Assembly: GCA_030620095.1 (NCBI GenBank)
Contig: JAUTXW010005216.1
Span: 434,001-498,000, forward strand
DNA length: 64,000 bases
Reading direction: 5' to 3'
Source: Kuschelorhynchus macadamiae
Taxonomy: Eukaryota > Arthropoda > Insecta > Coleoptera > Curculionidae
The notes beneath the pieces were generated by a model. The model saw nothing but the letters and a program-made list of their open reading frames with translations, had not been told where the DNA came from and did not search any database. Position numbers and translations under genes: made by a program. Positions 1 through 10,294 of the stretch are shown in pieces. How positions within the stretch are numbered: position 1 is the stretch's first letter; every line of letters starts with the position of its first letter.

Positions 1-56
1 AATTTATTTTCCTTTCGTTCTCCAGATACGTAACGTACCATCGAGTATGGCATACC
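1..56. mobile_element. Tip of a CAGGGTA-ended DNA transposon (rest outside window)
   Basis: The segment ends in ATACCCTG followed by a (TA)n run. Read in reverse this gives the tip CAGGGTATGCC, which resembles the CAGGGTG tips of the mariner-like elements at 42591 and 29586. The body of the element would lie upstream of the window. This rests only on the tip motif and the adjoining TA run. Confidence 0.35.

Positions 57-102
<46 letters not shown>
57..102. repeat. (TA)n microsatellite
   Basis: Uninterrupted TA dinucleotides lie directly against the CCCTG tip on the left and an ACAGG motif on the right. TA is the target duplicated by Tc1/mariner elements, so the run probably grew from a target site. 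ORFs of alternating I and Y in such runs are not genes. Confidence 0.9.
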
Positions 103-106
<4 letters not shown>

Positions 107-579
107 GAAAAATATTTTTTTCTGACATAAGGTATTCATCAGTACAGTCAACTAGTTTGACACAAAAACAAGCAGCCGATTATTACGATTAGATTGCATT
201 TCTCAGACCCTCATAGTTAATTAATAGATGTAAATATTAGGTATTTATGTCTTGCTATTAATAGCGAAGACAAACTGGCAGTTCTGCTATCGTGAAACGA
301 AATAGAAAGTGAATCCCACAGACGCGTAGTCATGGTGACGTAAGTTGTAAACAAAATACCAACGCCATTTAATGACCCGTCTAACAAGTGTCTAGCCATG
401 GTCTAGGCCAACTAGTTTCTAGGTTAGACGGTTAGACAAATGAATGTCGGTTGCAGGAAAGGAATTCCTCATGCATTTGCTTAATAGTTAGCGATCACAG
501 GCTTTAGAGTATGAAGTTGTTAGAGCGGCATTTTGGAGAGACTGTGCGGTTTGCGATTAATATAATGTTAAATGTTTTA

Positions 580-581
<2 letters not shown>
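103..581. other. Unassigned non-coding sequence
   Basis: I see no credible coding region, RNA gene or known repeat here. Around 385-440 there is a cluster of short GTCTAG/TCTAGG words that could form weak hairpins. The one 60-codon ORF on the reverse strand has no recognisable motif. Confidence 0.5.

Positions 582-648
<67 letters not shown>
582..648. repeat. (TA)n microsatellite at left tip of mariner-like element
   Basis: This TA run abuts the outer tip of the left inverted repeat (GAGGGCATAAAGTC) of the element that follows. A second run lies at the mirror position, 2485-2567. Confidence 0.9.
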
Positions 649-650
<2 letters not shown>

Positions 651-2483
651 GAGGGCATAAAGTCTGGAAACCTTGAGATATGTCAAAAACTATACAAGTT
701 GGGTAAAAAAGTTTCATATTAAAGTTGTATAGTTTCTTACGATTTATGATTCAAAAAAGTCTTGAAATATACAGGGTGTTTTAAAATCAAGTTACACACC
801 AAAATTTCAGAATCTCTAATGGAACACCCTGTATATTATTTCATTTTAAGAATCTACATGAAATTCTAATCATATTTTTTGAGATAAGAAAATGAGAAAA
901 TGGAAATTTGGCTTTAAACAAAATTAACTCATTTCCCTATGCATAGTGAAACCTGGTGGATTATTTTAGAACTCCCATAGAAACTGTCATGTACTGACAA
1001 TAAACTGTGACAATTTTTAACATATTGTGGGAGAGTTACTTTTTTCCTGATAAAAATGCTTTCAGAAAAAGAAAGAATAGAGATTCTTATGATGTTTGGA
1101 TGGGGAGATCGCCCAAGAAATCTTGACGAAGTATGTGAACTTTTTAATAATACGCATCCCGAGCGAGGACAAGCAATTGCAAAATCCACAGTTAGCAAAA
1201 TTATCAAAAAATTTCGTGATCATGGTTGTGTAAAAGATCTTCCCAGGACAGGTAAGCCAAAACTAGATGATGATATGAAATTGAATGTTTTACTCAGTTA
1301 TAACGAAAATCTACATTTACCTACAAGTCAAGTAGCATTAGATTTAGACCTTAGTCAATCATCGGTAAAAAATATTATGCACACGGCAAAGTATCATCCC
1401 TACAAAATAAGATTAATCCATGAATTAAATGAAGACGACTTTGACCGCCGACTTGAGTTTTGCGAAAGTATGCAAGAGCGGTGCGACCTAGATCCATTCT
1501 TTTGTAGAAATATTTTATTTTCCGATGAAGCCACCTTTTTCTTAATGGTACTGTCAACCGACAAAACTTTAGATATTGGTCTACAGAGAATCCTCATTGG
1601 GCTCAAGAGGCTCATACGCAATATCCCGAGAATATCAATGTTTGGGCTGGAATATTTCAAGATAGAATTATAGGTCCCTACTTTTTCGACCTAAATTTAA
1701 CCGGCGAAATTTATCTTCATTTTTTACAACTCGAGTTGATTCCTGCCTTAGCTCAATTGTATCCAGGTAATGAGCCCGATATGCCTACTGCAGCAATGTG
1801 GTTCCAACAAGATGGAGCACCACCTCACTACGCGCTACCTGTTTGGCAGTATCTCGGTGAAATATTTCCTAACAGGTGGATAGGACGTCGTGGTCCCTAC
1901 GAATGGCTGGCCAGGTCCCCGGACTTAACTCCCCTAGATTATTTTTTGTGGGGATATTTAAAGAGCAAAGTTTATTTGAACAGACCTCCTAATATCGATG
2001 CGCTGAAAAATCGTATAAGAGATGAAATCCGACAAATCCCACCTACTTTCATTCGAAATCTACAACAAGAGTTGATCAATCGATTAGGATATTGTCAGGA
2101 AGTGAACGGACAACAGTTCCAGCATTTATTACGTTAAAAATCATCATTTAGAATTTTAGACTATCGTTGTTAATCGTTATTAAAAAATGTTGTAAAACAG
2201 TTTTCTCATTTTTTTATCTCAAAAACAGTTGACTTTAGGGATAGGGTATGCTTAATAAAATATGATCAGAATTTCAATATATATATATAATAAATAATAT
2301 ACAGGGTGCTCCATTAGAGATTCTGAAGTTTTGGCGTGTAACTTGATTTTAAAACACCCTGTATATTTTAAGACATTTTTGAATCATAAATCGTAAGGAA
2401 CTATACAACTTTTATATGAAACTTTTTTACCCAACTTGTATAGTTTTTGACATATCTCAAGGTTTCCAGACTTTATGCCCTCA

Positions 2484-2484
<1 letters not shown>
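649..2484 (+). mobile_element. Mariner-like element 1 with long inverted repeats
   Basis: About 1.84 kb, bounded by inverted arms of roughly 250 bp that match with few mismatches (649 to about 900 against about 2230 to 2484). The outer tip reads GAGGGCATAAAGTCTGG in both arms. A second motif, ACAGGGTGTTTTAAAATC, lies about 120 bp inside each arm, opposed by ACACCCTGT about 60 bp further in. The interior holds one transposase gene of about 360 codons. Both tips sit against (TA)n, consistent with TA target choice. Either the whole thing is one element, or a CAGGGTG-ended element sits inside an older inverted repeat; the symmetry of both arms favours one unit. It shares plan and transposase type with the element at 42591-44883. 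Confidence 0.85.
1056..2137 (+). pseudogene. Mariner/IS630-superfamily transposase, one frameshift
   Basis: This is a cut-and-paste transposase of the IS630-Tc1-mariner superfamily, related to arthropod transposases with an N-terminal helix-turn-helix of the DUF4817 type. ATG at 1056 opens an HTH region (about residues 1-110, with STVSKIIKKF). The first catalytic Asp is in LFSDEATF (D157). The frame is lost in a T run near 1530-1540 and resumes one frame over, carrying the second Asp in QQDGAPPHY (D253) and the third in ARSPDLTPLDYFLWG (D290), to a TAA at 2137. One missing T would account for the break. Thirty-six residues separate the second and third Asp. Repaired length would be about 360 residues, normal for the superfamily. 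As it stands the protein is cut before the second Asp and should be inactive. Confidence 0.85.

Positions 2485-2567
<83 letters not shown>
2485..2567. repeat. (TA)n microsatellite at right tip of mariner-like element
   Basis: This TA run starts straight after the right tip (CCCTCACTG) and mirrors the run at 582-648. Confidence 0.9.
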
Positions 2568-2570
<3 letters not shown>

Positions 2571-4600
2571 AATTGGGACATTACAGTATCTGATACCGTA
2601 ATGTGTTGCGTAGCAGTACTACCATGTTATTGTTATTAGGAAACAATTATTACTCAGGTTTAATTTTGACATTTTCTCACTTAAAAATAAAAAATAAAAT
2701 GGTTTTATTTTTTTGACGATGATAAGTAAAATACAATACGTTTATATTCCAGCTCCTACTTCGCCTTGTCCGTAAAATAACTGATACCGTAATAACTCAC
2801 CTACCGGACTTCTAACGTTTTGTCTAGTAAATCTATTTACCAGGTACTGAATTGCGGCCGGTAAATTTAACATTACAGTGTCTGATACTGTAATGTCTTG
2901 TCTAGCAACATTACCATGTTATTGTTATTAGGAAGCATTAAATTGTCAGGTCTCACGCTAACATTTTCTGTACTGAATTGCGGCCGGTAAATTTAACATT
3001 ACAGTGTCTGATACTGTAATGTGTTGCCTAGCAACATTACCATGTTATTGTTATTAGGAAGCATTTAATTGTCAGGTTTCACGTTGACATTTTCTGTACT
3101 GAATTGCTGCCGATAAATCTAAGATTACTATATCTGATACTGTAATGTATTGCCTAGCCACATTACCATGTTATTGTTATTGTTAAATTTCCAACTAAAA
3201 GTTTTTATTAATTTTAAAAAAGATTTTACAGTTTGAAGCAAAATATTGTAGATACATGTTCTTTAGATGTTATTACAGTACTCGTTTATATTACAGCTCC
3301 TACTTCGCCTCGTATGTAAAACAACTGGTACTGTAATAATATTAAGCCACCTACCGGACTTTAACGTTTTGTCTAGTAAATCTATTTACCAGGTACCGAA
3401 TTGCGGCCGGTAAATCTAACATTACTTTATCTGATGCTGTAATGGGTTGCCTAGTCATATTACCATGTTATTGTTATTGTTAAATTTCTAACTAAAAGTT
3501 TTTATTAATTTTAAAAAAGATTTTAATGACAGTTTGAAATAAAATATTATAGATACACGTTCTTTAAATGCTGTTACAGTACTCGTTTATATTCCAGCTC
3601 CTACTTTGTCTCGTCCGTAAAACAACTGGTACTATAATAATATTAAGTCACCTACCGGACTTCTAACGTTTTGTCTAGTAAATCTATTTACCAGGTCCCG
3701 AATTGCGGCCGGTAAATCTAACATTACAGTGTCTGATACTGTAATGTGTTGCCTAGCAACGTTACCATGTTATTGTTATTAGGAAGCATTTAATTGTCAG
3801 GTTTCACGTTGACATTTTCTGTACTGAATTGCGGCCGGTAAATTTAACATTACAGTATCTGATACTGTAATGTGTTGCCTAGCAACATTACCATGTTATT
3901 GTTATTAGGAAGCATTAAATTGTCAGGTTTCACATTGATATTTTCTGTACTGAATTGGGGCCGGTAAATCTATCATTACAGTATCTGATACTGTAATGTG
4001 TTGCCTAGCAACATTACCATGTTATTGTTATTAGGAAGCATTTAATTGTCAGGTTTCACGTTGACATTTTCTGTACTGAATTGCGGCCGGTAAATTTAAC
4101 ATTACAGTATCTGATACTGTAATGTGTTGCCTAGCAACATTACCATGTTATTGTTATTAGGAAGCATTAAATTGTCAGGTTTCACATTGATATTTTCTGT
4201 ACTGAATTGCGGCCGGTAAATTTAACATTACAGTATCTGATACTGTAATGTGTTGCCCAGCAACATTACCATGTTATTGTTATTAGGAAGCATTTAATTG
4301 TCAGGTTTCACGTTGACATTTTCTGTACTGAATTGCGGCCGATAAATCTAACATTACAGTGTTTGTTATTGTAATGTGTTGCCTAGCAACATTACCATGT
4401 CGTTGTTATTAGGAAACATTTTATTGACAAGCTTCACTTTGACATTTTCTCGCTTAAAAATGTAAGAAATAAAATATATATTTGGTTTTATTTATTTGCC
4501 AGTACTCGTTTATATTTCAGACTCGGCTCCTGCGTCGCCTCCTCAGTGCCACTCGTACTGTAATAAGTTACTTAGCGGACTTATTAACATAAATTTCTAA
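2568..4600. repeat. Tandem array, 126-bp monomer with palindromes
   Basis: Monomers start with GTACTGAATTGCGGCCGG at 2844, 2970 and 3096, then (variants) at 3393 and 3695, then 3821, 3947, 4073, 4199 and 4325. Spacings are 126, 126, 297, 302, 126, 126, 126, 126 and 126. Most monomers carry a near-perfect hairpin of arms ATTACAGTATC and GATACTGTAAT with one base between, followed by TGTTGCCTAGCAACA. The two long units carry an extra block (AGCTCCTACTTCGCC, ACCTACCGGACTT) that also occurs at both ends of the array. There is no coding. It is a short satellite or the tandem core of a larger non-autonomous element. Confidence 0.93.
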
Positions 4601-5209
4601 AACAGGAGTACGTGTGTTCACGTGTGTGCCTTAGGCGCAAATGTGGTTGCAGACTGAAGCCTACTGCAAAATTTATAAAAATTGGATTAATTATATCTTA
4701 TAGATTTAATGTGGAAATATCTCTGGAATCTGCCAAAAGGGGCAAAAAAGTGATTATAATTTAATTAAAAAATTAAAGTTTGTAAAGTGAACGCTAGATG
4801 GCGTTTGGATAATAGAATTTTTGTTCTATTTGCCATAGTTCATAACGGTATTTTATAAAGGGGGTAAATCATATTCAAAACTGAAAATGTATGTCAAAAT
4901 AAAAAAAAGTCTTTTAAACAGGGGTCCACAAACCCTTCGTTTTCAAGACACACAATGTTAAAATGTTGGTCTTAGCTAAGTTTCAAAAAAATACACATAA
5001 TACATTTTTTTGGGGTTGTGACCCCTTTAACCATCCGGAATTTTTTAAAACAAAGTCATTGTCCATTTAATCAAGTTCCGTATTCGGTTCTGCAACTTTT
5101 TGGTCTATTATATTTTGTTCGATATTTTGCACCATTCAGAAACTATTTAGCGAAATGGCTATTTACGCATGGCTAATATGTCATGATGCATGTGGGACAT
5201 GAGAAAAAT
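4601..5209. other. Unassigned non-coding sequence
   Basis: AT-rich, with no credible ORF. It may include a decayed leading end of the GCCAT dispersed repeat that follows, but I could not align it with confidence. Confidence 0.4.
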
Positions 5210-6020
5210 TGCCAAACTTCAATATTAGTGCAGTATGAGTATTATAACTTTATTATACCATAATTTTTTTCCGCTATCTTGGATTCGTACCAAAGTATTA
5301 CCAGTTGATTCAAACATAATACTCATATTTTTGCAGAAGTTGAGTTACATTGGATGAGTAGTTTTTTTAATAATACTTTTTTTAACATTTGAGTAGGTTG
5401 CCAGTTTGTTTCGCCATATTAGATTTTTACCAAAATATTACCAGGTCATCCCCATATGACCCTTAATATTTGATAAAAATTTGAGGTCAATCGGGTAAAT
5501 AGTTTTTAAGCTATGTCGCGAACTGACAGACAGACAGAACGAAAGACGAACCGATTCACGATTAGAAACATTTTATTTGGCCGCCATTTTGTTCGGCCAT
5601 CGTGAATTAGTACCACAATTTTTCTAGTTGATCCCTATACCAAAATTAGCTGGGACACACAATTTGAAATCAGACCATTAAGCAGTTTTTCAGGCTGAAT
5701 TTTTAAATATTTTATTAAGATCCCATTTTGTTCCGCCATCTTGGATTCGTACCAAAATGTTACCAGTTGATTCCAATATAATACTTAATGTTTTTGCAAT
5801 ATTTGAGGTAAATTGGATGAGTAGTTTTTTAATAATATTTTTTTTAGCGTTTCACTAGGCCACCATTTTCTTTCGCCATATTGGATTTTAAGCAAATTAT
5901 AATCAGGTCATCCCCATACAACACTTAATTTCGGGTAAGTGTTTTTTAGTTACGCCGCGAACAGACAGACAAACAAACAGACAGACCGACGAAATTGAGA
6001 AACGCGAAGATTTGAAAAAT
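5210..6020 (+). repeat. GCCAT dispersed repeat, copy a (two internal super-repeats)
   Basis: This is a partial copy of the window's commonest repeat. Its modules read CGCCATCTTGGATTCGTACC, then TTACCAGTTGAT, AGTAGTTTTTTAATAAT, GGTCATCCCCATATGACCC and CGCGAACTGACAGACAGAC. The module from CGCCATCTTGG to CGCGAAC occurs twice in direct order (start words near 5268 and 5735; CGCGAAC near 5517 and 5956), so the repeat is built of units of about 450 bp. It is non-coding. Other copies lie near 22500, 28905, 33780, 39965, 41030, 42465, 49260 and 58060. Confidence 0.85.
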
Positions 6021-7689
6021 TTGAAAAAATTAAAAAATCCTCTATTAAACCCAAAACGATTCTTTAACCGAAACGTTCTAGAAATTATAAAAATAAGTTT
6101 ATTTTGGACTGTTTAAAACAATTATTTTATAAATAGTTGCTGTATTGTTTGTATAAAGTGGCAATGCGAAATTTTCAAAAAATAGCTAACCAGCCGCCAT
6201 TTTGAAAACAAAAGTTAACTTGTGAGATATCGTTAAAAAGCTAATTTTACACGAAATTGAAGAGTTCATAAAAATATACAGGTTCTTATTTAAATATATA
6301 AAATGTCACATCCATTTTAAATATTAAAACTAACTTTTCAATGTTTTTCCTAGAAAATCTGCCTCTTATAGAGTTACAGAAATGTGTCATATTTCAAACT
6401 GATATTTTTGAAACTAAAATAATGGCGGCCTATACCCTGTCTCTTGTGTCAACCGATATATCAGAAATTTTCGTATAAACATGTTTGTGGGATCACAAAA
6501 GAGTCCCTCCTTAGTTTTTGCATTTCAAAGACCGGAAGAGATTGAGATTTTTTAAGGAAGACATAAAGTTTAGCGGCTTCTATTGGTTCGAAAAAAACCG
6601 AAAAAAAAAACAATTTCTTCTTTTTCAAATTTCCGATAAAACTCTGTTGGTTCCACACCTCTATGCCTAAAAGATAACTTACAAAGTAACAAAACCCATA
6701 TGACAAAAATTTTTCGAATTGTCTTCTTAATGTTACTCGTGTTTAATGCATTTTGATAAAAGCTACTTCTAGTGGGTACTAATGCGCATACCGAAATTTG
6801 GGTATTTATATTTAATAGATCAGTTGAAAATTTGAAAACTGAATTCTCTTTTTTTTACTATAAGTTCTTTCTTCTTTTTAAAATTGCACTAAAAAAATAT
6901 ATTTTAAATAAGAAATTCTATTTAATTTACGTTTAATCATTTGAATTATTAAGGTTATCATGATACATGTTATATCAAAATTTTAGATTATTTAGATACT
7001 AAAATTGATTTAAACCAACGCCCGAAGTGTTAGATCTATTTTTCTAAATATACGTAACCTTGGTCGACACAATAACTGCGTCACAATATTAAATATAGTG
7101 ATAAAAAACTGATATGCCTTATACAACAATCATATCAGATCTGTTACTGATCTTAGCAAACTTAGTTATATATTTTACATTCCTATTTTACTTATTAAAA
7201 CTAGAGGTAGGGCGACAATCACTTATCTTGATCAGTAAATCTATTGAAATTCAAGAGTGTTATAATAATTCTCATGATGGAACACTTTAAATTGATGGGT
7301 CCAAGGGCGGTTTAACCGAAAAGGAAAGACTTACAAATCTCTTTAATTGACGAACCACAGTTAGAAGTTAATAAAGTACCATAGTTATTTTGTATTTTGT
7401 CTGAGTAATCAATCTAAAGCAATCAGTAGTCAACAAATACAAAAAAAAATGCGACTGATGTAATAATGGCTGTACGGAGGCGTTTAAAGCCTCCTGATTG
7501 CGAATTCAACGACCAAAATTGTCCATAACGTATACATTTTGAGTTATAGAACGCATCAGTTATTTTTATTTAACCCAAAAATTTTAATATACTTTTTATA
7601 TATTTTAATATGTAAGTCCAAACCAAGAAACAAAATCAAGATATTTTAAGGATAACACGTTTTATTTGTAAAAATACACTAGAAAATAC
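6021..7689. other. Unassigned AT-rich sequence
   Basis: There is no gene I can support. GCCGCCATTTTG near 6190 and AATGGCGGCC near 6422 suggest more decayed GCCAT-repeat material. The reverse-strand ORF around 6461-6706 has no family features. Confidence 0.4.
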
Positions 7690-8175
7690 ATTAATAACCT
7701 TTTGTAGAAAACTTTTTTGCAAATGCTGACTTTCGTATATATTCCTAATCGTTTTCTCTCATAAGAAACCAACAATAATCCCTCATCATTGTTGGATCCA
7801 ATCTGCTTTGGTAGCGTTGCTCCATTGTTAGTATATCTTCGTGAATCATTACTCGTCACTAAATCATTCAAATTTTCGGGAAAAAAATTTTAATTTGATT
7901 GAAGTGCAAGAAGGGTATTTTAAAAGACATGCGACAGCCGATTTTGCAAGTAGTTCTTTTACACATTTTTCGTAATTTGCTACTTTTTGTTTCCTAAAAA
8001 CTCCGAAACAATTCTCTTAAAAGACCTCCACGCAGTTAATTCAACATCACTTAATTTTTGGTCGAACTTTTCATATCCCTTATTATTTTTCTAATTTGAG
8101 GTCCAAGAAATATTCCTTTCTTAAGCTTAGCATCACTTAGATTAGGAAAAATTTGCTTAACACTTAGACTACGAA
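7690..8175 (-). pseudogene. Remnant of a repetitive arthropod ORF (unknown function)
   Basis: Reading the reverse strand from about 8175 downwards gives, across several frames, SDAKLKKGIFLGPQIRK, then GCRMSFKIPFLH, then HEDILTMEQRYQ and MMRDYCWFLMRE, then RKSAFAKKF. I recognise this order from a protein family present in many copies in arthropod and hydrozoan genomes and generally annotated only as uncharacterised. I do not know its function, and association with a mobile element is likely but unproven. At least three frame changes and several stops make this a dead copy. The family match is from memory of the motif order, not from a search. Confidence 0.55.
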
Positions 8176-8655
8176 AACAAGAGAGACCCAACTATTTACA
8201 ATTAATACGGGATCATAGATTGAATGTTGTTGTCAAGTTTTAAAAATTGTCAAATAGTCTAGGCCAAATTTTATCGAATTACTTAATTAATAGAATTAGA
8301 CAATAAAACATTGTTTTTTTGTCTAAGTAATTAACTAAGATCTTTAAAAATTACAAAAATATAATAATTAAAATATTACCAAATAGAACTGGTAACGACG
8401 CTATGCCAAATTTACATCCTTTACGAGTACTTTTGCAACTATTCGTTCATAGCAATCATCATAGCACTCTTGTTTTATAGTCTAATTGCAAAACAGACGC
8501 ACTGTTGTCATTTTTTTTTACCGCGTTCGATCGTTGTTCTTTATATATATTATTTTAGTTTTTTAATGATCTTGTAAGTTCCGTGTATTGTAGTACTTAA
8601 AGAAATGAAAAACTATGGTGAGGAAGTGTGTTGTTAAATACTGACAATTCCAAAT
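8176..8655. other. Unassigned non-coding sequence
   Basis: AT-rich, with no ORF or repeat I recognise. Confidence 0.4.
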
Positions 8656-9300
8656 GTTTCATAGGGTTTATAATTGGCCAAGAGTTAGATGCCATCCCAG
8701 ATGAGCAATTCGGCTCTAGGGCAGGGCACTAATCTGAACAACAGCTACTCAGAGCCACAGAGTACATCACCAAAGAGTTCAATAACAGAGAGACTACAGA
8801 AGCAATTTTCCTGGACATCGAGATCGCCTTTGACAGGATGTGGCACTAAGGCTTGGTCTACAAAATGTCCATGGCTGGATACGAGAGAAGAAACATAAAG
8901 CTTATCAGGAGCTATCTGAATGACAGATTAATCACAGTCAAAGTTAATGACTCACATTTAGCTCCATGAGGACTAATAGCTGGAGTACCACAAGGACCTG
9001 TACTGGAACTCATACTATGCTCCATCTTCTCTCACGATGTTCCAATTGGAGAAGAGAGCATAACAGCACTTTACGCAGATGACACAGCCATCTTACACCA
9101 AAGCAGAAGCACCCGGATCCTGGGTAGACGACTGCAAGAGAATATTGATAACCTTCATGACTGGTGTGTCAAGTGGAAGGTTAAGATCAACACCCAGAAG
9201 TCCCAAGCGATCCTATTCCAACGTAGGATACTGACCCCAAGAGCCAGAATCCGAGTTGCAGATGTAGATATCCCTTGGTTCAGCGAGGCTAAGTCCCTAA
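8656..9300 (+). pseudogene. Jockey-clade LINE reverse transcriptase fragment
   Basis: Several frames together read IPDEQFGSRAGH, then AIFLDIEIAFDRMWH (RT motif A, FLDIEIAFD), YLNDRLITVKV, GVPQGPVLELILCSIF (motif B) and ITALYADDTAILHQS (motif C, YADD), then WCVKWKVKINTQKSQAILF. This is the RT core of a jockey-type non-LTR retrotransposon. In-frame stops interrupt RAGH, MWH and LAP, so it is dead. The endonuclease and the 3' end are missing. A jockey fragment at 48400-49010 holds the part of RT just upstream of motif A and could be the same family. Confidence 0.8.
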
Positions 9301-9643
9301 AAGCCTTACTTTAAATTACTAATAATATTTTTTATTTCAGATGACAACAAGTATCGAGAGGTGGCAAAAAAATTCTGCCAAGCGAGGACCCCCCACGCCA
9401 CAGTGAGGAGGAGCATGTCCTTTATAGGAGTTTCTCCCGAAAGGACAGTATCAACCCCATCGAAGGATCCTTGGCTAGTCCAATGATGGTGATCTGATAT
9501 GGGCCCGTTGGGGTTTAGTTGGTATTGTTGACTCTGACAGAAAAAAAAAGTGCTAAATCAATACTGATTACTGAGGATCCGACGGCCGGGGGGGCTGCTG
9601 TTATAGCCGTTTCGTACATCTGACACTTATTAGAAAAATCGGG
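9301..9643. other. Flank of the duplicated segment, unclassified repeat
   Basis: Contains a T-rich stretch ending in CAG at about 9340 and GC-rich words (GGGCCCGTTGGGG; GACGGCCGGGGGGGC) that stand out from the AT-rich surroundings. It is probably part of the same unclassified element as the 189-bp duplication that follows. Confidence 0.35.
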
Positions 9644-10018
9644 TATCGGTAGTACTAAAGTGATGAAATATTGAAATAATTCCTGTATAAAGAGGCTCTT
9701 CCATAAGTAGCTGACCCTTTGACGACTACGGGTTATGTCGAAATATGGAATTACAAGGAGTTTAATGGGTATATCCGTTGTTTTAAGCCCCAGGGAGCTA
9801 AGACTTTCTTGATGGGTGTCATCCCTAGACAGTATCGGTAGTACTAAAGTGATGAAATATTGAAATAATTCCTGTATAAAGAGGCTCTTCCATAAGTAGC
9901 TGACCCTTTGACGACTACGGGTTATGTCGAAATATGGAATTACAAGGAGTTTAATGGGTATATCCGTTGTCTTAAGCCCCAGGGAGCTAAGACTTTCTTG
10001 ATGGGTGTCCCTAGACAC
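9644..10018. repeat. 189-bp tandem duplication
   Basis: TATCGGTAGTACTAAAGTG starts at 9644 and again at 9833. The two units differ at one T/C (in CCGTTGTTTTAAG versus CCGTTGTCTTAAG) and at the end of the second unit, where bases are missing. Because 189 is a multiple of three, a reverse-strand frame stays open over both units (about 167 codons). I do not recognise the sequence encoded. Near-identity implies a recent duplication. Confidence 0.9.
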
Positions 10019-10294
10019 TCCCTAACCTTCCTAACATAGGGAAACCGTAGATTTGGCAACGTCCTGACCTGATATGTTACAAGAGTACAGTTCACTTTAA
10101 CAACTTAAATATGTGAAATATCCATGTGCATATTGACGCATACCGCAATTATAACTAAAATTTTACTTCTCAGAGAGGGCAGGGCTAAGGCGATGCCTCT
10201 CCTTAAAGGACTAAGCAACGCGGAAGCGTTAAACAACGTGCAAGCATTACACCGGAACCCGAATTTAATTTTTGTTTAATACCAACAAACATTA

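Noticed and set aside
2844..4451. Regular repeat spacing considered as a CRISPR-like array
   Set aside because: Monomers are contiguous with no unique spacers, and the genome is eukaryotic.
6461..6706. Reverse ORF of 81 codons
   Set aside because: Low-complexity Phe/Lys stretches and no family feature.
9340..9400. Possible exon after TTTATTTCAG
   Set aside because: The frame meets a stop within about 25 codons and the sequence follows directly on a jockey fragment.
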